From: Mangrovimonas sp. YM274
GTDB lineage: Bacteria; Bacteroidota; Bacteroidia; Flavobacteriales; Flavobacteriaceae
Length of the DNA stretch: 64,000 nt
Assembly (NCBI RefSeq): GCF_030908385.1
Contig: NZ_CP133091.1
Location: 841,501 to 905,500, forward strand
Direction of reading: 5' to 3'
The position numbers and the translations under genes were made by a program. Positions 35,641 through 43,869 of the stretch are shown piece by piece (the stretch's first letter is position 1; every line of letters starts with the position of its first letter). Under the pieces are notes generated by a model. That model was given only the letters and a program-made list of their open reading frames with translations. It searched no databases and was not told the DNA's origin.

Positions 35641-35678
35641 AAAAATAAAGCCTCAATTTTTGAGGCTTTATTTTTTTG
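35640..35678. terminator. Bidirectional terminator between the small gene and lspA
   Basis: Perfect inverted repeat AAATAAAGCCTCAA with TTGAGGCTTTATTT, flanked by an A run on the left and a T run on the right. It can serve the plus-strand small gene and the minus-strand lspA. Confidence 0.85.
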
Positions 35679-35684
35679 TAGAAT

Positions 35685-36173
35685 TTATGCTTTTTTCTTG
35701 TTAAAAAAATTGGCCACTAGCAGCATGATCATTCCTGTAGAAACCGAAACATCTGCAATATTAAAAATACCAGTTTTGAACATGCCTCCAAAATCAAGAT
35801 GCAAAAAGTCGGTTACAGAGCCGTAAACAATACGGTCGTATACGTTTGCTATTCCGCCACCAGCAATGCAGCACAGTGCCACAAGGCTAAAACGGTCCAG
35901 TGTTTTTGTTTTAAAAATGTAATAGATTAGATATCCTAATACCAACACAGGTAATAGCAATAAGAATATGAGCTTCAAAGTTGGGTTTAAATCGCTTCCC
36001 ATACCTAAAAATGCACCTGTGTTTTCAACATTCATCATTACAAAAACATCTCCAATCAAAGAGATTTGTTCTCTAGGATCGACACTTTGCCTGATGATAA
36101 CTTTTGAAATTTGGTCCACGGCAATATTGGCCGCAATGAGCAGAACAATTCCTAAACTTCTTGAAATTTTCAT
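35685..36173 (-). CDS. lspA: Lipoprotein signal peptidase (signal peptidase II)
   Basis: This 162-residue inner-membrane protein has four membrane segments and the two aspartate-containing motifs of signal peptidase II: a GGGIANVYDRIVYGSVTDFL segment and the FNIADVSVSTG segment. Length and layout match the family. It cleaves the signal peptide of prolipoproteins before the lipid-modified cysteine, and several such substrates are encoded in this window. It follows fabD on the minus strand with a gap of 6 bases and ends at the bidirectional terminator. Confidence 0.95.
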   Translation of the reverse strand: MKISRSLGIVLLIAANIAVDQISKVIIRQSVDPREQISLIGDVFVMMNVENTGAFLGMGSDLNPTLKLIFLLLLPVLVLGYLIYYIFKTKTLDRFSLVALCCIAGGGIANVYDRIVYGSVTDFLHLDFGGMFKTGIFNIADVSVSTGMIMLLVANFFNKKKA

Positions 36174-36179
36174 GAGCGT

Positions 36180-37073
36180 TTAGTTATTGGTTTCTAAGGT
36201 TGCCGAAACAGTTTCAGAATCTTTATTAATTTTCTTTACCAAACCTTGCAATACTTTTCCAGGGCCAACTTCGGTGAAATGTGTAGCACCATCGGCAACC
36301 ATTTGCTGAACAGATTGTGTCCATCTTACTGGAGCAGTTAATTGCGAAATCAAGTTGGCCTTAATTTCTGCAGGATCGGTTACGGCACTAGCCGTTACAT
36401 TTTGGTAAATAGGACATTTTGGTTGGCTGAAGGTTGTATTTTCTATAGCGGCAGCCAATTCTTCTCTAGCAGGCTCCATCAAAGGAGAGTGGAATGCGCC
36501 TCCTACAGGTAAAACCAATGCTCTACGCGCTCCTTTTTCTTTCAGTACCTCACAAGCTTTGTTGATAGCTTCTACTTCACCGGAAATTACCAATTGTCCT
36601 GGGCAGTTATAGTTGGCAGCAACTACCACGCCATCAATAGACGCACATACTTCTTCCACAACTTGGTCTTCAAGTCCTAATACAGCCGCCATGGTGCTCG
36701 GTTGTAATTCGCAAGCTTTTTGCATAGCCATAGCACGTTGAGACACCAAACGCAATCCGTCTTCAAACGTTAGGGTACCGTTGGCAACCAAGGCAGAAAA
36801 TTCACCTAGAGAGTGTCCTGCAACCATGTCTGGTTGAAATTTATCTCCCAAAGTTTTGGCTAATATTACGGAATGTAAAAATATGGCAGGTTGTGTTACT
36901 TTAGTTTCTTTCAAGGCTTCAGCACTTCCTTCAAACATGATATCGGTAATTGAAAAACCTAAAATTTGATTGGCTTTTTCAAAAAGTTCTTGGGCTAAAG
37001 TTGAGTTTTCGTAAAGGTCTAGACCCATTCCTGTAAATTGGGCACCTTGACCTGGGAATATATATGCATTCAT
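36180..37073 (-). CDS. fabD: Malonyl-CoA:ACP transacylase
   Basis: This is a complete FabD of about 297 residues. The start motif AYIFPGQGAQ, the nucleophile serine in GHSLGEFSAL (about residue 86), and the late GAFHSPLMEPA histidine motif are all present. I start at the ATG at 37073 rather than 37091, because FabD proteins begin directly before AYIFPGQG and a perfect -7 element (37093-37100) would put the transcription start near 37086. It loads malonate onto ACP for fatty acid synthesis and also for polyketide-type pathways such as the pigment operon of this window. lspA follows 6 bases downstream. Confidence 0.95.
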   Translation of the reverse strand: MNAYIFPGQGAQFTGMGLDLYENSTLAQELFEKANQILGFSITDIMFEGSAEALKETKVTQPAIFLHSVILAKTLGDKFQPDMVAGHSLGEFSALVANGTLTFEDGLRLVSQRAMAMQKACELQPSTMAAVLGLEDQVVEEVCASIDGVVVAANYNCPGQLVISGEVEAINKACEVLKEKGARRALVLPVGGAFHSPLMEPAREELAAAIENTTFSQPKCPIYQNVTASAVTDPAEIKANLISQLTAPVRWTQSVQQMVADGATHFTEVGPGKVLQGLVKKINKDSETVSATLETNN

Positions 37074-37092
37074 GTTATTAATTTTAGTCATG

Positions 37093-37100
37093 CAAAAATA
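37093..37100 (-). promoter_or_regulatory. -7 element upstream of fabD
   Basis: Read on the minus strand this is TATTTTTG, a perfect TAnnTTTG element, 20 bases before the fabD start. No TTG is found at the expected -33 position, so the promoter call is tentative. Confidence 0.4.
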
Positions 37101-37194
37101 GGAATAATATCTTTAAAAGATAGTAGCCTTTATCAGCACTATAAAAGGTTTTGAAACTTAATATTTTAACTTGGATTTGCGTTTTGTAATCTTG

Positions 37195-38751
37195 TTATAA
37201 ATTCTCTGTAGCAGCTTCTGCACAGCGTTCGCCATCCATGGCTGCGGAAATAATGCCACCGGCATAACCACCACCTTCACCACACGGGTAAAGATTGGAT
37301 ATTTGAGGGTGTGCAAGTTGTTCGTTTCTAGGGATATTCACAGGTGAAGAAGTTCTAGATTCCACACCTATAACATTGGCTTCGGAGGTATAATAACCTT
37401 TCATTTTTTCTCCGAAGGCTTTAAATCCTTTTCTCAACGAACCACCAATAAGTTTTGGTAGTAATGAATGCAATGGCGCCGATTTTAATCCTGGTTGGTA
37501 AGAGGTTGGATTGAGATCGGTTGATAAATTGCCTTCCACAAAATCGGTGAGACGCTGTGCGGGAGCGGTTTGGGTTCTGCCTCCAGCAGTAAAGGCCAAT
37601 CGCTCCAAATCTTTTTGATATTCCAAGGCTTTGAATACCCCGTGTTTTTCATATTTGTGCAAATCGGTGTCTGCATTTATTTCAACAACAATCCCTGAAT
37701 TTGCAAATTCATTGTTGCGTTTTGAGGGCGACATTCCGTTTACCACCACTTCTCCATTAGCGGTTGCGGCAGGCACAATAAATCCACCTGGGCACATACA
37801 AAATGAATAAACACCGCGATTATTTACCTGCTGCACCAAACTATAGGCTGCAGCGGGTAAAAGTTCATCACGTTGCCCAGAACAGTGATATTGTATAGAA
37901 TCGATTATATGCTGAGGGTGTTCCACACGAACGCCCATTGCAAAAGATTTTGCTTTTAACCCAATGTTTTTGTCGTTCAATAAATAGAAGATGTCTCTTG
38001 CAGAGTGTCCCGTAGCAAGAATTACGCGATTCACAGGAATCTCTTCTCCTAGTTGTGTGTGGATGGCCGTGATGGTGCCATCCTTAATTGTGAAATCAGA
38101 AACACGGGTTTCAAAATGGACCTCTCCTCCGTATTTCAATATGGTTTCACGAATGTTGGTAACCACCTTTGGTAATTTATTGGTCCCAATATGGGGATGG
38201 GCATCTACAAGAATTTGGTCTGTGGCACCATGATACACTAAATTTTCAAAAATTCTGCGAACATCACCGCGTTTCAAACTTCGGGTGTAAAGTTTCCCAT
38301 CACTATAAGTTCCTGCTCCACCTTCTCCAAAACAATAGTTGGAATCTTCATTCACAAAATGCTCTTGGTTGATGGCTCTAAGGTCGCGGCGTCTGTCTTT
38401 TACATTTTTACCTCTTTCAAGAACTACAGGTTTAAATCCTAATTCAATACAACGCAAAGCAGCATACATTCCTGCGGGTCCAAACCCAATAATATGTATG
38501 GGTTTGGCATTGGAAACATCTTTGTAATCAAAATGGTATTCTGAAGTTTCAGGAACAGGTTCCTTAATGTATACGGCTATTTTGTAATTAAGAATGATCA
38601 GGCGTTTGCGGGCATCAATAGATTTGCGCAACACTTTAATTCCTGAAATGTCATCTGCAGGAATATCCAAAAATTGAGCTGCTTTAAGAAGCAGAATATC
38701 GCTTTGCCTTTCCTCTTCCAGAGTTACACGCAGCTGTATGTCTTTTACCAT
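37195..38751 (-). CDS. FAD-dependent dehydrogenase-like protein (COG2509 type)
   Basis: This 518-residue flavoprotein has a short N-terminal domain (about residues 1-90), then the FAD motif IIGFGPAGMYAALRCIELG (about residue 92), the GEGGAGTYSDGKLYTR motif, a central substrate domain and the C-terminal GEGGGYAGGIISAAMDGERCAE motif. It matches the widespread, poorly characterised COG2509 group, found in many bacteria. The reaction is unknown. It lies on the minus strand 53 bases after the DHFR gene and 121 bases before fabD, so operon membership is uncertain. Confidence 0.88.
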   Translation of the reverse strand: MVKDIQLRVTLEEERQSDILLLKAAQFLDIPADDISGIKVLRKSIDARKRLIILNYKIAVYIKEPVPETSEYHFDYKDVSNAKPIHIIGFGPAGMYAALRCIELGFKPVVLERGKNVKDRRRDLRAINQEHFVNEDSNYCFGEGGAGTYSDGKLYTRSLKRGDVRRIFENLVYHGATDQILVDAHPHIGTNKLPKVVTNIRETILKYGGEVHFETRVSDFTIKDGTITAIHTQLGEEIPVNRVILATGHSARDIFYLLNDKNIGLKAKSFAMGVRVEHPQHIIDSIQYHCSGQRDELLPAAAYSLVQQVNNRGVYSFCMCPGGFIVPAATANGEVVVNGMSPSKRNNEFANSGIVVEINADTDLHKYEKHGVFKALEYQKDLERLAFTAGGRTQTAPAQRLTDFVEGNLSTDLNPTSYQPGLKSAPLHSLLPKLIGGSLRKGFKAFGEKMKGYYTSEANVIGVESRTSSPVNIPRNEQLAHPQISNLYPCGEGGGYAGGIISAAMDGERCAEAATENL

Positions 38752-38804
38752 GTGGCAAAATTACTGAAAAAGTAGCTTTTATTGCGATTTATTAAGCTAG
38801 AGAA

Positions 38805-39698
38805 TTACGCGCGTTCGTAAGTTAAAAATGAAAATGAGTAATCGTGTTTATCGTCTTTTTGGTGGAATTCATTAGCCACTTCTTTCCATTGCAAAGGATC
38901 TATTTCAGGAAAATAGGTGTCGCCTTCAAAACTTTCATGGACTCTGGTCAATTCAATTTTATCGGCAATGGCCATAGCTTGTTTGTAAATTTCGCCTCCA
39001 CCAATAATGTAAGGCTGGGGATCACTTTTAGAGGCGTCAATGGCATCTTCCAATGAGTGCACCAAAACTACACCGCTAGGAACTTTATAGTTCTGCTGGG
39101 TGGTAATGACAATATGGGTTCTGTTTGGCAGCGGTTTTGGGAAACTTTCAAAGGTTTTTCTTCCCATGATAATGTGATGTCCGTTGGTTAGGTTTTTAAA
39201 TCGTTTTAAGTCGTCACTTAAATGCCAGATCAAGTCATTGTCCTTCCCGATGACATTGTTTTCAGCCGCCGCTACAATAATGGTCAATTCATTGTTTTTA
39301 GTTGGTTTTGCAGCTGTAACTGTTGGCTCTGGAAGTGTTTTTTTAAGCTCTTCAATTTTTGCTTTTTGTTTGGCAACTAACTTATTTAATTGGTTTTGTT
39401 CCCAATCTTTGCCCATAAATCTGTGTGTTACAAACACATTAAAGGTATGGTAGAGCAAAAAGAACAACCAAATAACGATAGGATAGACAAACCAATTTAC
39501 TCCAAAAGGTTTGACATCTTTGCCAATGCCCATGGCAAGGTTGGCTAGTATAAGAAACACAGCGCCAATTAAGAAAACTACAAAATGGGAGTATAAACGT
39601 TTTTTTTGTTTGATACGCTTTTGGGCGTATTCAAGCATTTCCAATTGTTCTTTATCTATTTGCGGCGTTGGTTTCTTCTTTCCGAACATAGGTTGCAT
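38805..39698 (-). CDS. folA: Membrane-anchored dihydrofolate reductase (2TM domain-DHFR fusion)
   Basis: This 297-residue protein fuses a 2TM domain (about residues 20-107; membrane helices near 37-57 and 69-89, with the typical FMGKDWEQNQLNKL ending) to a complete dihydrofolate reductase (about 137-297). The DHFR part shows IVAAAENNVIGKDNDLIWHL, the acidic pair Asp162-Asp163, the GRKTFES motif and PYIIGGGEIYKQAM. It regenerates tetrahydrofolate from the dihydrofolate produced by thymidylate synthase, whose gene lies on the same strand at 40343-41167. The fusion would place the enzyme at the inner membrane, which is unusual. A charged linker (about 107-136) joins the parts. Confidence 0.93.
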   Translation of the reverse strand: MQPMFGKKKPTPQIDKEQLEMLEYAQKRIKQKKRLYSHFVVFLIGAVFLILANLAMGIGKDVKPFGVNWFVYPIVIWLFFLLYHTFNVFVTHRFMGKDWEQNQLNKLVAKQKAKIEELKKTLPEPTVTAAKPTKNNELTIIVAAAENNVIGKDNDLIWHLSDDLKRFKNLTNGHHIIMGRKTFESFPKPLPNRTHIVITTQQNYKVPSGVVLVHSLEDAIDASKSDPQPYIIGGGEIYKQAMAIADKIELTRVHESFEGDTYFPEIDPLQWKEVANEFHQKDDKHDYSFSFLTYERA

Positions 39699-39921
39699 AT
39701 TAGTTAATGTAAATTTACTCTTTTTAGTGTAAATGAAATAACATTAATTTAATGAAAGGGAAATGAGGTGTGACCCTTTGAAAATAAAATGATTACGGGG
39801 CGTTTAAAGTAAGTCGAATTTTAAAACACCAAAAAACAGAAGATTTTATTTTATTCTTTAAATTAAAATAAAGTCATTTTTAAGAAAATGATAAATATTT
39901 GATATACAGTCCACTTTGTGT

Positions 39922-39951
39922 TTGTTTGTGAGCAATTCTTTCATAGATTTG
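39922..39951 (+). promoter_or_regulatory. Promoter of the CBM48 gene
   Basis: TTG (39922), a 19-base spacer and a perfect TAGATTTG element (39944-39951), ending 22 bases before the ATG at 39974. Confidence 0.65.
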
Positions 39952-39973
39952 AATATAATTAATTCGTTTTACC

Positions 39974-40270
39974 ATGGCAATTTCAAAACAATACTTAAAG
40001 AGTAAACCAATTTGTAAAGTGACCTTTTCACTACCTGCAGAGGAAGCTAGTAAAGTTACAGTGGTAGGAACTTTTAATGATTGGGATACCGAAGCGGTCG
40101 CTCTTAAGAAGTTAAAAAATGGAACCTTTAAAGGAACTTTGAATTTAGAAAAGGATCACTCGTATGAATTTAGGTATGTAGTAGATGGTTCCTATGTAAA
40201 TGATGACCAAGCCGATGGATATAAATGGAGTGATTATGCTTCGGCCGAGAATTGTATTTTAAACCTATAA
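39974..40270 (+). CDS. Stand-alone CBM48/isoamylase N-terminal-like domain protein
   Basis: This 98-residue protein consists almost entirely of one early-set beta-sandwich of the isoamylase-N/AMPK glycogen-binding (CBM48) type. The signature VTFSLPAEEASKVTVVGTFNDWD and the later YEFRYVVDGSYVNDDQADGY are clear, including the tryptophan of NDW that contacts glucan in the family. There is no signal peptide and no catalytic domain, so it is probably a cytoplasmic glycogen- or maltodextrin-binding module. It has its own promoter and terminator and lies alone between two minus-strand units. Such single-domain proteins are common in Flavobacteriia; their role is not known to me. Confidence 0.88.
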   Translation: MAISKQYLKSKPICKVTFSLPAEEASKVTVVGTFNDWDTEAVALKKLKNGTFKGTLNLEKDHSYEFRYVVDGSYVNDDQADGYKWSDYASAENCILNL

Positions 40271-40285
40271 TTTTTAATTCCATAT

Positions 40286-40322
40286 AAAAAGCGCTTTAAG
40301 GATATTCTTAAAGCGCTTTTTT
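40286..40322 (+). terminator. Terminator between the CBM48 gene and thyA
   Basis: Inverted repeat AAAAAGCGCTTTAAG with CTTAAAGCGCTTTTT around GATATT, followed by T residues. It lies 15 bases after the CBM48 stop and may also serve the minus-strand thyA. Confidence 0.85.
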
Positions 40323-40342
40323 GTTCCAATATGTTTTAGGGT

Positions 40343-41167
40343 TTATACGGCCACTGCTCCCTTAATGTGAGGGTGAGGATCGTAACCAACCAATGTAAAG
40401 TCTTCAAAAGTGAAATCAAAAATATCCTTAATTTCAGGGTTTAAAACCATTGTAGGTAAAGGTCTTGGTTCTCTGGATAATTGGAGTTCCAATTGCTCGT
40501 AGTGGTTGCTGTAAATATGGGCATCTCCAAACGTATGGATGAAATCACCCGCTTCATAACCGCAAACCTGAGCCATCATCATAGTCAATAGGGCATACGA
40601 GGCAATGTTGAATGGCACTCCTAAAAAGATATCGGCACTACGCTGGTAGAGTTGGCAGGAAAGTTTACCATTGGCCACATAAAATTGAAAGAAGGCATGA
40701 CAAGGAGGAAGCGCAGCTTTTCCATTGGCAACATTCTCACTAAAACTTTTCGAAGTATCAGGAAGTACCGAAGGATTCCATGCGGAAACCAACATGCGGC
40801 GACTATCGGGATTGGTTTTTAAAGTTTGGATGACATCTTTTATTTGGTCAATGTCATCACTATTCCAATTGCGCCACTGATGTCCGTAAACGGGGCCTAA
40901 ATCACCATTTTCATCAGCCCATTCATTCCAAATTCTAACGCCGTTTTCAGTAAGGTAATCGATGTTGGTATCCCCTTTTAAAAACCAAAGCAATTCATGG
41001 ATAATGGATTTTAAATGTAATTTTTTGGTGGTTACCATCGGGAAGCCTTCGCTTAAATCAAATCGCATTTGGTATCCAAATACACTTTTGGTTCCTGTAC
41101 CTGTGCGGTCCGATTTTTCATTGCCATGCTCCAAAACATGCTTAACGAGGTCGTGATATTGTTTCAT
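40343..41167 (-). CDS. thyA: Thymidylate synthase
   Basis: This 274-residue protein is a ThyA-type thymidylate synthase, which methylates dUMP to dTMP with methylene-tetrahydrofolate and yields dihydrofolate. The nucleophilic cysteine is in [13 protein letters not shown], the nucleotide-binding arginines are in [13 protein letters not shown] and [16 protein letters not shown], and the C-terminus ends in AVAV-type residues as in the family. It is encoded on the same strand as the DHFR fusion, with only the CBM48 gene between them. A short inverted repeat (CATGTA/TACATG, 41215-41233) upstream might be regulatory, but this is weak. Confidence 0.97.
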   Translation of the reverse strand: MKQYHDLVKHVLEHGNEKSDRTGTGTKSVFGYQMRFDLSEGFPMVTTKKLHLKSIIHELLWFLKGDTNIDYLTENGVRIWNEWADENGDLGPVYGHQWRNWNSDDIDQIKDVIQTLKTNPDSRRMLVSAWNPSVLPDTSKSFSENVANGKAALPPCHAFFQFYVANGKLSCQLYQRSADIFLGVPFNIASYALLTMMMAQVCGYEAGDFIHTFGDAHIYSNHYEQLELQLSREPRPLPTMVLNPEIKDIFDFTFEDFTLVGYDPHPHIKGAVAV

Positions 41168-41348
41168 ATGCCTAGTTCTGTATCTCTGGTATTTCTTTGC
41201 TTTTAGTTGAAAAACATGTAGTAAACTTACATGATTAAGTATGGTGCTAAATTAGCAAAAAGGCAATAAGAAAATAAAGCTGTTAGGAAATGATATTAAA
41301 AGTTATCAACGAATCAAGAGGTCAATAGCTTCCCTTAAAAAAAAATGA

Positions 41349-43061
41349 TTAACCAATAATCATTCCTGCAATTGTTGCAGAAATCAAGGAGGCAATTGTT
41401 CCTCCAATTAGGGCTTTTATACCAAATTCAGATAAGGTTTTTCGTTGGCCAGGCGCCAAGGAGCCAATCCCTCCAATTTGAATTCCAATAGAGGCAAAGT
41501 TGGCAAAGCCACAAAGCATGTAAGTAGCCATGATTACGGACTTTTCATATTTCAGGTGAAGGACATTTCCAATATCTTTTAATTCGGCCAATTGAATGTA
41601 GCCAACAAATTCACTAGCCACTAATTTGACACCTAAAAGCTGTCCCATCAAGGCAACATCTTCTTGGGCAACACCTATAAGCCACATAATGGGAGCCAAA
41701 ATATAGCCAAGGATAAATTCAAGAGAGAGGCTGTTATAAATGGTATGATTAGCTACGAGAGTATTTAAAGTCGTGATGTCTCCAAACCATTGCAAAATAC
41801 CGTTAAGCATAGCTATGAAGGCCAAAAACACCAATAGCATAGCGCCAACATTCACAGCCAATTTTAATCCCTCTGAAGTTCCGTTGGCAATGGCATCCAA
41901 AATATTGGAGCCAATATCGTCATGGGTTACTTTTATTTCGGCATCAAAAGCTTCGGTTTGGGGGTATAAAATTTTGGAAATCACGATAGCTCCAGGAGCT
42001 GCCATCACAGATGCTGCCAATAAATGTTTGGCATAAAACAATTCCATAACAGGGTCTCCTCCTCCTAAAAAGCGAATATAGGCAGCTAAAACTCCTCCAG
42101 CAACGGTGGCCATACCACCTATCATCACCAGTAGTATTTCGGAGCGGTTCATTTTCTCTAAATAGGCTTTAATCATTAAAGGAGATTCGGTTTGTCCTAA
42201 GAATATATTTCCGGCCACGCTTAAACTTTCGGCGCCGGAAACCTTCAAAAGTTTAGATAGCAACCAAGCTAATCCTTTTACTACTTTTTGAATAATTCCT
42301 AAATAAAACAACACCGAGGTCAATGCTGAAAAGAATATAATGGTCGGCAAAATGGAGACTGCAAAAGTTATTAGGGAATCTTCAATTTTATCGGTGATAA
42401 AGGATTTGAACAGGAATTCTGTCCCGGCCATGGTGAAATCTAAAATTGAGACAAAAATACCGCCAACCCATTCAAACATATTTTGGATAAAAGGTACTTT
42501 TAATACACCAAAAGCTAGGAGTAACTGAGCAGCCAGTCCAATGCCCACGGTTTTCCAATTAATGGCTTTTTTATTGCTGCTAAATAGAAAGGCAATACAT
42601 AGTAAAGAAACCATGCCTAGAGCGCCTCTCCAAAAGCTGCCAAATGAAAATCCATTACTTTTAATAAGTGTGTTTGCTGCAACTAGAGTCGGGGTTTGAG
42701 TGGTGTTAGGTATTTGTTTTAGACGATAGAGTACATCTTTTTCGGAGAATACAAAAGTGGAGTCTGTAAGTTCTTTTATATTAAAATGCCGAATGGTGTC
42801 TTTGGGTTGGTTATAGTAAAAAACTAAAACATTGTTTTGGTGTACATAATTACCCGAATGAAGTACTGCATTTTGAGATGAGTTTTCATACAAAAACGAA
42901 CCGTTTTCCAATTGGAGAACATCTGTTTCAATAATTGATGAAGGTGATTTTTCGCTTGGATTTTCAATGGTCTGAAAGTGCCATTTTTTTTCAATGCTTT
43001 GTGACAGGAGTGTGTTTATTGCAAAAAAAATAGCTGTAAAAGCCAAGAAAGAATATTTCAT
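41349..43061 (-). CDS. Concentrative nucleoside transporter (NupC type) with an N-terminal extracytoplasmic domain
   Basis: This 570-residue protein has a signal peptide (about residues 1-20), an extra domain of about 110 residues with beta-rich, lipocalin-like character (about 21-130), and then a complete CNT nucleoside symporter (about 140-570). CNT motifs are visible in FLGQTESPLMIKAYLEKM and in MLCGFANFASIGIQIGGIGSLAPGQR. It imports nucleosides with a cation. The N-terminal extension would sit in the periplasm and could bind ligand or a partner. It lies on the minus strand, between a DUF151 gene and thyA, so it fits the pyrimidine theme of this stretch. Confidence 0.9.
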   Translation of the reverse strand: MKYSFLAFTAIFFAINTLLSQSIEKKWHFQTIENPSEKSPSSIIETDVLQLENGSFLYENSSQNAVLHSGNYVHQNNVLVFYYNQPKDTIRHFNIKELTDSTFVFSEKDVLYRLKQIPNTTQTPTLVAANTLIKSNGFSFGSFWRGALGMVSLLCIAFLFSSNKKAINWKTVGIGLAAQLLLAFGVLKVPFIQNMFEWVGGIFVSILDFTMAGTEFLFKSFITDKIEDSLITFAVSILPTIIFFSALTSVLFYLGIIQKVVKGLAWLLSKLLKVSGAESLSVAGNIFLGQTESPLMIKAYLEKMNRSEILLVMIGGMATVAGGVLAAYIRFLGGGDPVMELFYAKHLLAASVMAAPGAIVISKILYPQTEAFDAEIKVTHDDIGSNILDAIANGTSEGLKLAVNVGAMLLVFLAFIAMLNGILQWFGDITTLNTLVANHTIYNSLSLEFILGYILAPIMWLIGVAQEDVALMGQLLGVKLVASEFVGYIQLAELKDIGNVLHLKYEKSVIMATYMLCGFANFASIGIQIGGIGSLAPGQRKTLSEFGIKALIGGTIASLISATIAGMIIG

Positions 43062-43151
43062 CTGTTTTGAGTTTATTAGATCATATGCGTGCTACAAAAA
43101 AGCAATTTATGCACCACAACGGTCAAGAAAATACTCCTGTTAACAGCGAAA

Positions 43152-43757
43152 CTAACGTTTGGAAATCTCGTCTCTTATTTTCGCGGCCTTTTCATAATCT
43201 TCATTATTAACAGCTTCTTCTAGGAGTGCATTTAATTCTTGCAAAGATTTATCCTTGAAACTTTCCTGAATGCCAGCTTCTACTTCTTCAGCAACCAAAT
43301 CGTCAACAAGAATGCTGTCTCCTTCATCTTCATTCTTGGGGTTTACTTTCAAATAAATCCCGGCTTTGTCCAAAATGTTTTTATAGGTAAAAATAGGGGC
43401 TTGGAACCTTAAGGCTAGGGCAATGGCATCACTTGTTCGGGCATCGATAATCTCTTCAATTTTATCGCGTTCGCAAATCAAGCTCGAATAGAATACGCCG
43501 TCCACTAATTTATGAATGATGACCTGTTTAACTACAATGTCAAAACGATCAGCAAAGTTTTTAAATAAATCATGGGTTAGTGGTCGTGGGGGGCGGATTT
43601 CTTTTTCTAAGGCAATGGCGATGGATTGAGCTTCGAAAGCCCCTATAACGATAGGTAGTTTTCGGTCGCCATCAACCTCGTTCAAAATTAGTGCGTAGGC
43701 ACCATTTTGTGTTTGACTATATGAAATTCCTTTTATGTTAAGACGTACTAAACTCAT
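43152..43757 (-). CDS. Bifunctional nuclease-family (DUF151) protein with a UVR motif
   Basis: This protein of about 201 residues has a DUF151/bifunctional nuclease domain (about residues 1-130; YALILNEVDGDRKLPIVIGAFEAQSIAIALE is the signature) and a C-terminal UVR motif (about 165-200; ELNALLEEAVNNEDYEKAAKIRDEI). I start at the ATG at 43757 (SLVRLNIKGISYS) in agreement with the family; the ATG at 43769 would add four residues. Family members are reported to cut DNA and RNA, and the UVR motif is otherwise known from UvrB/UvrC and Clp-associated proteins. It stands between etfA and the nucleoside transporter on the minus strand. Confidence 0.9.
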   Translation of the reverse strand: MSLVRLNIKGISYSQTQNGAYALILNEVDGDRKLPIVIGAFEAQSIAIALEKEIRPPRPLTHDLFKNFADRFDIVVKQVIIHKLVDGVFYSSLICERDKIEEIIDARTSDAIALALRFQAPIFTYKNILDKAGIYLKVNPKNEDEGDSILVDDLVAEEVEAGIQESFKDKSLQELNALLEEAVNNEDYEKAAKIRDEISKR

Positions 43758-43869
43758 AATAAAAAACACAAAGAACTGTTTAAATTAGGACTTTAGCAAC
43801 AACTAATGACAGATTTTGTAAGTCAACTAAATTTAAACAGTCCTTTAAAGATACAAGTTATAAAAAATA

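Noticed and set aside
41215-41233. Inverted repeat CATGTA/TACATG upstream of thyA
   Set aside because: Arms of only six bases with a seven-base loop in A/T-rich DNA; it may be an operator but chance is a sufficient explanation.
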